DNA from: Candidatus Bathyarchaeota archaeon
GTDB lineage: Archaea > Thermoproteota > Bathyarchaeia > TCS64
DNA length: 15,998 nt
Direction: 5' to 3'
Assembly (NCBI GenBank): GCA_013329615.1
Contig: DUKA01000097.1
Span: 7,971 to 23,968 of the forward strand
Of the stretch, positions 7,159-13,248 are shown in pieces. The notes under the pieces were generated by a model, which saw nothing but the letters and a program-made list of their open reading frames with translations, was not told where the DNA came from and ran no database searches. Each line of letters opens with the position of its first letter. Position 1 is the first letter of the stretch. The position numbers were made by a program, and so were the translations under genes.

Positions 7159-7956
7159 ATGGGAGTATGGATAGTTCTAGATACGAAGTTCGTAGCGTTG
7201 CTATTGCTAATAGCCTCCTTCGCTCTCTTCTACGCGTATATGAAATTGGCTCAGGGTGGAATGAAGATTAAGGTCCGTACCTTCCCCGCTGTCGCCGCCA
7301 TACCCGAGGCAATCGGGAGGGCGGCCGAGATGGGGAAGCCCGTCTATTACTCGACGGGGCTCGGCCAGTTAACGCTGAACAACCAGCTTAACGGACCCCA
7401 GACTCTAGCCGGGATAAGCATCCTCGGCTACACCACCCGCCTATGCGCGAAGAGTGGCGTAAAGATCACCTACTTCACACCAATTGCTGACTCGCTTCCG
7501 CTCGTCGAGGAGACGATGAGGAACGCATACCTGGCAGAGGGCAAACCGGAAGAGTTTGACCCCACGACGGCGATCAACTTCCAGAACGAGCAGTCCCCCT
7601 ACCTCACAGCCTCACTTGGCTGGATACAGAGGGAGAAGCCCGCCTCTAGCATCCTCCTCGGAGGATTCTACTATGAATCGGTTTGCATAGCCGAGGCAGG
7701 CAACATCATCGGGGCGATGCAGATCGGAGGTACCGCCAACACGCACCAGCTGCCCTTCCTCGTCGCCACGTGCGACTACACGCTCATCATGGAGGAGCTC
7801 TACGCCGCGTCTGCCGAGATATCGGGTAACCCCGACGTCCTCGGTAGCCTCAAGGGCGAGGACCTCCTGAAGTTCCTTGTACTCGCGCTCTTAGGCATTG
7901 GCTTCCTACTTGCCCTAATCGGCAACACTTCGCTGATCGGACTTTTGAGGTTGTAA
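7159..7956 (+). CDS. DUF6754-like membrane protein, first gene of membrane operon
   Basis: 265 residues. One N-terminal transmembrane helix lies at about 10-28, a soluble alpha/beta domain at about 40-235, and a C-terminal helix at about 238-260. The soluble domain has Gly-rich turns (YYSTGLGQL, AGISILGYTT, ILLGGFYYES, GAMQIGGTANTHQLPF) and resembles the DUF6754 family, found in archaea and some anaerobic bacteria; I make that call from memory of the family pattern. No known catalytic residues are visible. GGAG about 10 bases before the ATG is a weak Shine-Dalgarno. The next gene follows after 4 bases, and all four genes in the run encode membrane proteins, so it is probably a subunit of one complex. 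Confidence 0.75.
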   Translation: MGVWIVLDTKFVALLLLIASFALFYAYMKLAQGGMKIKVRTFPAVAAIPEAIGRAAEMGKPVYYSTGLGQLTLNNQLNGPQTLAGISILGYTTRLCAKSGVKITYFTPIADSLPLVEETMRNAYLAEGKPEEFDPTTAINFQNEQSPYLTASLGWIQREKPASSILLGGFYYESVCIAEAGNIIGAMQIGGTANTHQLPFLVATCDYTLIMEELYAASAEISGNPDVLGSLKGEDLLKFLVLALLGIGFLLALIGNTSLIGLLRL

Positions 7957-7960
7957 GAAA

Positions 7961-8617
7961 ATGTCACAAGTATACAAGCGTGAATTGGTCTTCATCGTGA
8001 CCGGCGTCGTAGCCCTCGTCATGATGCTGGATTACTTCTTTGGTAAGAACATCCCCGGCCTCTCTGGTTCAGGCGGCATCGCCGGCCAGCTGCAGACTTG
8101 GGCACTCATCATCCAGCTCATGGCCATCGGCCTCGGTGCCATCAACCTCATACAGGTACACTATAGACAGATCAGCAGAAAGACCGACATGGCCATCTAC
8201 AGCATCATCTTCATGGTCTTCTTCGCCTTCCTCCTGCTACTCGGCCTCTACAAGCTGTTCACAGGCGTCGAGCTCTACCCGTACACGTGGGTCTTCGCAA
8301 ACGTCTACACGAGTCTGGGTACAACTCTCTACGCCATCACTGGCTTCTTCGTCTTCTCCGCCGCCTACCGCGCCTTCAGGGCGAGGAATGTCGACGCGGC
8401 GATACTGCTCATCGGTGGTTGCTTCGTCCTGCTGGCCAACGCCCCAATCGGCGAGGTCCTCTGGAGCGGATTTCCACTGATCGGTAACTGGTTCAACAAC
8501 GTCGGGCAGATCCCCGGCATGAGAGCCTTCACCGTCGTGGGTGCACTCGGTCTGCTAGCCTACGGATTCAGGGCCCTGATCGGCAAGGAGAAGGGCTTCT
8601 ACTCGGAGGCGTCTTGA
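7961..8617 (+). CDS. Polytopic membrane protein, second gene of membrane operon
   Basis: 218 residues with about six transmembrane helices, near 10-30, 44-66, 78-100, 108-135, 144-161 and 188-208. A Gly/Ser-rich loop (NIPGLSGSGGIAG) lies after helix 1, a basic loop (RQISRKTD) after helix 2, and a charged tail (GKEKGFYSEAS) closes the protein. No transporter signature or conserved charged residue within the helices is evident. GAGGT about 10 bases upstream serves as Shine-Dalgarno. It lies between two single-domain proteins that have a helix at each end, so it may be their integral membrane anchor or channel subunit. The family is not recognised. Confidence 0.7.
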   Translation: MSQVYKRELVFIVTGVVALVMMLDYFFGKNIPGLSGSGGIAGQLQTWALIIQLMAIGLGAINLIQVHYRQISRKTDMAIYSIIFMVFFAFLLLLGLYKLFTGVELYPYTWVFANVYTSLGTTLYAITGFFVFSAAYRAFRARNVDAAILLIGGCFVLLANAPIGEVLWSGFPLIGNWFNNVGQIPGMRAFTVVGALGLLAYGFRALIGKEKGFYSEAS

Positions 8618-8618
8618 C

Positions 8619-9482
8619 ATGAGTGGACAAACTATCTGGGACAAGCTGGCACGGATGGACAGGAGAGTATTCTACTGGATACTCTTCATATGCTTGACAG
8701 TGCCTTACATGACCCCGCTCGGCCTACCAATCACGGTCACTCCCTCGACTCGGTCCTACTACGATGGCCTCAAGACCATCCAGCCCGGCGAGGTAGTGTT
8801 GCTCAGCATCAACTCGGGCGTAAGCGCCTGGGGTGACTGCCTGCCCGCGATGGTGGCTTCCGTCTATCAGGTCCACGAACAGGGAGGCAAGCTCATCGTC
8901 TGGAGCATAGGCTACAACGATTGTGACATCACGTGGGCGAGGATCAAGACGCTCCTCGCAACCAACGTCTTCACCGACTGGGTGGAGGGAGAGGACTACG
9001 TGTACTTCGGCTACTGCCCAGGGCAGGAGACGAACGTCGCCCTTCTGAGAGACAACATACGCGGAGTCTACACAAAGGACGTTAGAGGTGTCGCTACAGA
9101 CGACATACCTCTGATGGAAGACATCAACGATGCCAGCAAGATCAAGTTCGTCATGTCGAGCGATACGGGTGACGCACAGATCTACTACATCCGCCAGTGG
9201 AAGAATGGCCCAGTCAACTACGTGGGTAGTGGCCAACCTCCACTCGTCGCAGAGATGGGCATCGCCATGAACAAGTCCGGCGACATGGTCTACTACCTCT
9301 CCGGCGACGAGTTCGGCCTGGTGGCTGGCTCTAGGGGGGCAGCGGAGCTCGAGGCCTTGGTAGGGCTCAAGGGCAACGCGACCATCACAATGGACTCCAT
9401 CAGTGTAAGCCACGTACTACTCGTGCTCGCGATCATACTGGCTAACGTCGGCATGTTCGCGACAAGGGGGCAAAAGAAATGA
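8619..9482 (+). CDS. Two-helix membrane protein with large soluble domain, third gene of membrane operon
   Basis: 287 residues. An N-terminal helix at about 17-37 is followed by a soluble domain of about 225 residues and a C-terminal helix at about 263-282. The arrangement and the order of segments match the DUF6754-like first gene: GEVVLLSINSG against GKPVYYSTGLG, a helix, a GGKLIVWSI strand, and GSGQPPLVAEMGIAM against GGTANTHQLPFLVAT. The two may therefore be divergent paralogues, though identity is low. There is no signal peptidase site after the first helix. GGAGG lies 9 bases before the ATG, and the last four bases overlap the next gene (ATGA). No enzymatic motif is seen. Confidence 0.7.
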   Translation: MSGQTIWDKLARMDRRVFYWILFICLTVPYMTPLGLPITVTPSTRSYYDGLKTIQPGEVVLLSINSGVSAWGDCLPAMVASVYQVHEQGGKLIVWSIGYNDCDITWARIKTLLATNVFTDWVEGEDYVYFGYCPGQETNVALLRDNIRGVYTKDVRGVATDDIPLMEDINDASKIKFVMSSDTGDAQIYYIRQWKNGPVNYVGSGQPPLVAEMGIAMNKSGDMVYYLSGDEFGLVAGSRGAAELEALVGLKGNATITMDSISVSHVLLVLAIILANVGMFATRGQKK

Positions 9483-10159
9483 TAGCAAACGTAGCAGCAT
9501 ACCCGTCCGACCCACTCGTCATCCTAGGCATCTGGGTCGCCCTATTCCTGATGCTGGCCATCTACAGCTACCCGCTGTACAAAGAGAACCCAGTCTACAG
9601 GTTCGCTGAGCACATCTTCGTCGCGACGGCTCTAGCCATCGGCATAATCGTCAACCTGACGAGTCTGCGCAACTCCGCGTGGACGCCTCTGGTGGGCGGT
9701 AACTACCTGCTCATAATACCCATCATACTGGGATTCTGCATGTACTTCCTGCTGATCCCGAAGCAGAGATGGGTGAGCAGGTACCCAATCGCGATACTGG
9801 TAGGCTCATCACTGGGTCTAGGCATCGCCAGCAACCCGCTGCCGAGCATCATCACGCAAGTAATAAGCACGATCACGGCGCCGAAGGCCGGCACCGCCGT
9901 CTGGGCCTGGTTCCCAGGATCCCCGACAGGCGACTGGTTCAGCTTCGTCTTCGTCGCGGTCGGCCTCATCTGCTCGATGACGTACTTCCTGCTGACCTAC
10001 GAGCACACTGGGCCGGTGAAGCCGGTGACCATAGCGGGCAGATACTTCATCATGCTCGCGCTGGGCGCCTACTTCGGCAACACGGTGCTCTTCCGTTTCA
10101 GCATGCTCGCGGAGCGCGGCCAGTACATCCTCAGGGTACTAGGGCTAGTGCCGTACTAA
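9479..10159 (+). CDS. Polytopic membrane protein, fourth gene of membrane operon
   Basis: 226 residues with about six transmembrane helices, near 11-32, 42-62, 77-96, 103-121, 152-174 and 186-206. The start ATG overlaps the previous stop by four bases, a sign of translational coupling, and AGGGGG lies about 8 bases upstream. One loop (PKAGTAVWAWFPGSPTGDW, about 134-152) is rich in Trp, Gly and Pro and may sit at the membrane surface. Family not recognised. Its size and helix number are close to those of the second gene, so the operon alternates two-helix and six-helix proteins. A T-run terminator follows 14 bases after the stop. Confidence 0.7.
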   Translation: MIANVAAYPSDPLVILGIWVALFLMLAIYSYPLYKENPVYRFAEHIFVATALAIGIIVNLTSLRNSAWTPLVGGNYLLIIPIILGFCMYFLLIPKQRWVSRYPIAILVGSSLGLGIASNPLPSIITQVISTITAPKAGTAVWAWFPGSPTGDWFSFVFVAVGLICSMTYFLLTYEHTGPVKPVTIAGRYFIMLALGAYFGNTVLFRFSMLAERGQYILRVLGLVPY

Positions 10160-10173
10160 ACCGGCGATCCCCA

Positions 10174-10186
10174 TTTTTTTATTTTT
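10174..10186 (+). terminator. T-run terminator of the membrane operon
   Basis: Two T-runs (seven and five) separated by one A begin 14 bases after the stop at 10159. The preceding motif (cgatccccat then T-run) closely resembles the end of the mutL-like operon (cgatcccat then T-run), so the two operons end in near-identical terminator sequences. Confidence 0.6.
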
Positions 10187-10192
10187 ATACAC

Positions 10193-10208
10193 CCCAGCGG
10201 TAGCTGGG
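10193..10208. repeat. Perfect hairpin between operon end and DUF483 gene
   Basis: CCCAGC pairs with GCTGGG around a GGTA loop. It lies just after the T-runs and about 14 bases before the TATA box of the next gene. It could protect the 3' end of the membrane-operon message or mark an operator; nothing decides between these. Confidence 0.4.
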
Positions 10209-10221
10209 TTCAGCCCGGGTG

Positions 10222-10228
10222 TTATAAA
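10222..10228 (+). promoter_or_regulatory. TATA box of the DUF483 gene
   Basis: TTATAAA is centred at 10225, so the expected transcription start is at about 10251-10252, exactly on the TTG start codon. The gene is therefore probably expressed from a leaderless message beginning with a non-ATG codon. Confidence 0.6.
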
Positions 10229-10251
10229 CAACAACAGCCGAATACTCACCG

Positions 10252-11112
10252 TTGAACCCCCAAGACCTCCGCGAACTCCTCGACGAGCCCAAGATACCGA
10301 GTAGGGTCGCCGTAGAGAACCTCATGCTCGTCGCCCTCGGGCTCCGCCAGTGCAGCCAGACGACGATCCCCGCCGAGTTGCCAAGTGGTTCCTCGATGGG
10401 CGAGGCTATAGACGCCCGCTTCAGGCCGCGGCTTGAGAAGCTGAGGCTTATGCAGGATCAGAAGGCGAAGGTCAAGGAGATCGGCGAGATCCGGAGGGGG
10501 ATGGCGCAGGCATTCGACGAACTCGTCGAGGGCTCAGCCGAGTACAAGAGCCTCAACAACTGGACGAAGAAGCTGGGGCTAAAGGTGGATCAGGTCGAAG
10601 TACGCCCCACGGTGCACGAGTTCTACGTCTACAGGGAGAAGGACGCGCTGAAGGAGCTTCAGAAACTCATGCAGGAGAGGGGAAAGCTCATAGTCGAGGC
10701 TGTTAAGAAGCCGGACCCGTCCCGGGGGCAGCTACAGTTCGCATACCCCGAGGAGTTCAACGGCGCGTGGATACGCAAGATGGGGCGCCTTCTCGGCTAC
10801 CCCGACTGCTGCGTCGACAGGTACGCCTCCGACCGCGAGCAAGGCATCAACGCAGAGGCGCGCGCCGCCTCCCAGCTCAAGGAACTATCAGCCCCGCCCG
10901 ACCCGCACGTCTACCTAGCCAGCTACTTCTTCCCCTGCAGCCCCACATGCCCGAGGGCGAAGGAGAAAGGAGAACTCTATCATCACAAGTTATCCGAGGC
11001 GCTTCCCGAGGCCGGGGAAGCATACGCCTCCATAATCTCGGAAAACCTTGAACGCGTCCGCCGGCAGCCCGAGATAATCGGCGAGTACCTGAACAAGCTG
11101 AAGGGCGTCTAG
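10252..11112 (+). CDS. DUF483 family archaeal protein
   Basis: 286 residues from a TTG start supported by the TATA box at 10222-10228. The N-terminal half is helical and charged. The C-terminal half carries the DUF483 signature: KMGRLLGYPDCCVDRYASD (176-194) with adjacent cysteines C186 and C187, and FFPCSPTCPRA (226-236) with C229 and C233. Four conserved cysteines in two pairs suggest a metal or iron-sulfur site, but the family has no established function. No membrane segment. The stop codon shares four bases (CTAG, 11109-11112) with the stop of the convergent TIGR04076 gene. Confidence 0.8.
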   Translation: MNPQDLRELLDEPKIPSRVAVENLMLVALGLRQCSQTTIPAELPSGSSMGEAIDARFRPRLEKLRLMQDQKAKVKEIGEIRRGMAQAFDELVEGSAEYKSLNNWTKKLGLKVDQVEVRPTVHEFYVYREKDALKELQKLMQERGKLIVEAVKKPDPSRGQLQFAYPEEFNGAWIRKMGRLLGYPDCCVDRYASDREQGINAEARAASQLKELSAPPDPHVYLASYFFPCSPTCPRAKEKGELYHHKLSEALPEAGEAYASIISENLERVRRQPEIIGEYLNKLKGV

Positions 11113-11453
11113 CTCTTCCTCAGCGGTATCTCGCCCTGCTTGACGGGTACCCTCTCCACCTTGAAGGTGACGGGGCGCTCCGAGTCGGGGCAGCTGAAGT
11201 ACTTTATCTTGTCTATGTAGTCCCACGGCTCGGTGACGTTTCTCTCCATCGCCGAGGTGAGTGGGAGTATTGCGCTGAAGGCGGCGAGGCAGACGCTGTC
11301 CGTCTCCTCGAGGACGAGCCTGCCGGGGTTGCTAGTTATCGTGATCTTGTCTCCGACCTTGTATATCTTGCAGGGGCCCTTGACGTGTGGGGGGTCGCCG
11401 TCGATGCTCTTCGGCGGCTTCACGTCGACTACTGTGAAAACTACCTTGTACAT
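11109..11453 (-). CDS. TIGR04076 family protein
   Basis: 114 residues from the ATG at 11453 (a TTG at 11462 would add three). The pattern fits the TIGR04076 family of small anaerobe proteins: MYKVVFTVV at the start, KVGDKITITSNPGRLVLEETDSVCLAAFSA in the middle, PWDYIDKIKYFSCPD and the strand PVTFKVERV at the end. The family commonly has cysteines at these places; here they are C near residue 28 (GPCKIYKVGD), VCLAA and SCPD, so a metal site is possible. Function unknown. TTTTACAC at 11481-11488, read on the minus strand, would start transcription near 11459, which favours the ATG. It follows the phosphodiesterase-like gene by 38 bases and may also be co-transcribed with it. Confidence 0.8.
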   Translation of the reverse strand: MYKVVFTVVDVKPPKSIDGDPPHVKGPCKIYKVGDKITITSNPGRLVLEETDSVCLAAFSAILPLTSAMERNVTEPWDYIDKIKYFSCPDSERPVTFKVERVPVKQGEIPLRKS

Positions 11454-11480
11454 GATTCTCAATTCTCCCGGTCTCTTGCG

Positions 11481-11488
11481 GTGTAAAA
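11481..11488 (-). promoter_or_regulatory. TATA-like box of the TIGR04076 gene
   Basis: Minus-strand TTTTACAC, centred 32 bases before the ATG at 11453, sits just after the stop of the preceding gene and would give a leader of about 6 bases. Confidence 0.35.
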
Positions 11489-11491
11489 GGT

Positions 11492-12289
11492 TTAGTTGCC
11501 CCGGTTGATGCCCCAGAAGTGGCGAACCTCCATGTCATCGGGGCTGTCAGTGCCATGTGTGCCCTTGCCTGTCGCCTGGTCGATGTGAGTCCCATGGTCA
11601 GGCGTGAATGCGACCACCCTGTTCACATTGGCGTATCTCTCGTTGAAGGCCGAAGTGAGCGTCTCGAAGCTCTTCAGGTGCCTCTTGAACGCCTCAAGTG
11701 CCCTGGGGTCTCTCGGCGTCGAACTGTGCATCAGGTCGTCGTATTCCTGATGATAGGCGAGGATTAGGTCGTAGTCCTTCGTCTTCAGGATATCGAGGAC
11801 CCTCGCCTCTACCTGCGGATCGTACTCCTCCGTGTAGTAGTCTATCTTCCTGTTTCTGAAGACGAGGTCGATACTGCTCCCCTTGACCGCGACTATAGCT
11901 ACCCTCTTCTTGGCCCGGGCGAGGGTCTCGAAAAGTGTGTCGCAGGTGAGCACGGGCTTCTCGTACTTCTTTATCCCGTGCACCACTGGCTGGGCCCCGG
12001 TGAACATGCTGCTGAAGCATACTGGCGTCCATGTGGGTATGATGGACTTCACTTCCACCTCTAGAGGGGCGAGCTTCTTGACGCCTGAGAACAGCTTCTT
12101 GTAGTCGCGGTAGAGCACCTCGCCTATGGCGTCCGGGGCGTATATCAATGCCTTCTCAACCGTTCCTCCCTTGAGCGCCTTCGCCGCTTTATCGACGACG
12201 GCGTCGATTGGCAGCTCACTAGAGTCCCTAGGTGGCTGGACGCCGAAGAGCGAACAGATCGTAGGAGTAACCGAAGCTATGCTGGGCAT
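11492..12289 (-). CDS. Alkaline-phosphatase-superfamily phosphodiesterase/nucleotide pyrophosphatase-like protein
   Basis: 265 residues. The region IIPTWTPVCFSSMFTGAQP (83-101) followed by HGI (104-106) matches the nucleophile segment of the type I phosphodiesterase/nucleotide pyrophosphatase branch, where a Thr or Ser is phosphorylated. Metal-site segments follow: LAYHQEYDDLMH (177-188), TPDHGTH (229-235) and HGTDSPDD (245-252). The first metal-binding Asp motif normally near the N-terminus (…DG..) is not evident, and the chain is shorter than usual, so the protein may be a reduced form or have altered activity. No signal peptide, so it acts inside the cell. Substrate unknown. A box at 12310-12318 places the transcription start on the ATG. 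Confidence 0.7.
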   Translation of the reverse strand: MPSIASVTPTICSLFGVQPPRDSSELPIDAVVDKAAKALKGGTVEKALIYAPDAIGEVLYRDYKKLFSGVKKLAPLEVEVKSIIPTWTPVCFSSMFTGAQPVVHGIKKYEKPVLTCDTLFETLARAKKRVAIVAVKGSSIDLVFRNRKIDYYTEEYDPQVEARVLDILKTKDYDLILAYHQEYDDLMHSSTPRDPRALEAFKRHLKSFETLTSAFNERYANVNRVVAFTPDHGTHIDQATGKGTHGTDSPDDMEVRHFWGINRGN

Positions 12290-12309
12290 AGCTCAAACTG
12301 AACCCTCGG

Positions 12310-12318
12310 GGTAAAAAC
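12310..12318 (-). promoter_or_regulatory. TATA-like box of the phosphodiesterase-like gene
   Basis: Minus-strand GTTTTTACC is centred 25 bases before the ATG at 12289, predicting a leaderless message. Confidence 0.45.
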
Positions 12319-12358
12319 AGTTACTAGAAAAGAACGAATGGGAAAAAGCGAGTCTAGT

Positions 12359-13165
12359 TTACTCGATGAGGTAGACGATGTTCAGCGTGACCGTGACGCT
12401 GAGGTTGCCGGATACTACCGGAGTGGATGCTTTACCCTCGCTAGATATCGCCGCGTCGTAGCTCCTGTAGGCGCTGTACGGATAGTAGTAGCTCTCAGTG
12501 ATGCTCTGGACGCTGGTGATGGATACGCCCAGGCCATCGCAGATGACCTCGCTCTTCGACTTGGCGTCGTCGATAGCAGCGGTGTAAGCCTGTAGCTTCA
12601 TCGCCTGAGCCGTCTCGTCGGAGATGCCGAAGCTGATCGAGTCGACCCTGTTGGCGCCCGCCGCAGAGGCTGCATCGATCGCCGGGCCAACCTTGGCGAG
12701 GTCCTTGATCTTGATCTGGATCATGTTGGTGACTTGGTACCCTACTACGCTCTGGATCTCCCAGTTGTAGGCGGTGGATACGCTGTAGCCGGTCGTTTGC
12801 ATGTCCTCGTCGGTGAAGCCTAGGTTCTTGAGGGCGTCGATCACGGCTGTCATGAGTGCCGCGTTCTCCTCGATGGCGGCGCCAGCGAGCTTACCCTCTG
12901 TGTAGACGCCTAGAGTCACGGTCGCCTGATCGGTCTTGACGTAGATCGTGCCGGTGCCGGAGATACTCATGGTCTTGGGCGTGCTATTCGACTCTGCCGA
13001 GACATTTGTGTATGTCGCGGTGCCAAAGCCGCTGCCAACCCCTGTGGGGAACCTGAACTCTGTGAACTCTGCAACCATGTCTGGCTTGTATGTGATTATC
13101 ATCCCCGCGAGGAGGATGGAGGCGCATACCGCCATTACGGATACGACTTGCTGTGTCTTGTCCAT
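12359..13165 (-). CDS. Membrane-anchored SIMPL (DUF541) domain protein
   Basis: 268 residues from the ATG at 13165. A single N-terminal transmembrane helix (about 7-27, QVVSVMAVCASILLAGMII) is followed by a SIMPL domain from about 54 to the end: ISGTGTIYVKTDQATVTLGV opens it, with GFTDEDMQTTGYSV and the helix AKSKSEVICDGLGVSI characteristic of the family, and a closing strand VTVTLNIVYLIE. SIMPL proteins are exported, oligomeric proteins of unclear function, some linked to oxidative stress. The soluble part should face outside. A longer frame starts at 13210, but the TTAATAG box at 13199-13204 puts the transcription start near 13176, which rules for 13165. Confidence 0.8.
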   Translation of the reverse strand: MDKTQQVVSVMAVCASILLAGMIITYKPDMVAEFTEFRFPTGVGSGFGTATYTNVSAESNSTPKTMSISGTGTIYVKTDQATVTLGVYTEGKLAGAAIEENAALMTAVIDALKNLGFTDEDMQTTGYSVSTAYNWEIQSVVGYQVTNMIQIKIKDLAKVGPAIDAASAAGANRVDSISFGISDETAQAMKLQAYTAAIDDAKSKSEVICDGLGVSITSVQSITESYYYPYSAYRSYDAAISSEGKASTPVVSGNLSVTVTLNIVYLIE

Positions 13166-13198
13166 CTTTGTTACCGAGGAGAGAGGAGGCGGTGGGAC

Positions 13199-13204
13199 TA
13201 TTAA
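13199..13204 (-). promoter_or_regulatory. TATA-like box of the SIMPL gene
   Basis: Minus-strand TTAATAG-type sequence about 36 bases before the ATG at 13165, giving a leader near 11 bases. It lies inside the longer frame, which argues against that frame's start. Confidence 0.35.
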
Positions 13205-13248
13205 CCCCATAGTTTAGAACAATTGTACGAAAGAATAGAACAGCCCGG

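Noticed and set aside
8724..9413. 229-residue antisense frame opposite the third membrane-operon gene
   Set aside because: No recognisable motif, no start signals, and the sense gene is held in place by tight coupling with its neighbours.
13166..13210. 15-residue N-terminal extension of the SIMPL protein starting at 13210
   Set aside because: The likely promoter lies within the extension, and the peptide (Pro-rich) precedes a normal membrane-anchor start.
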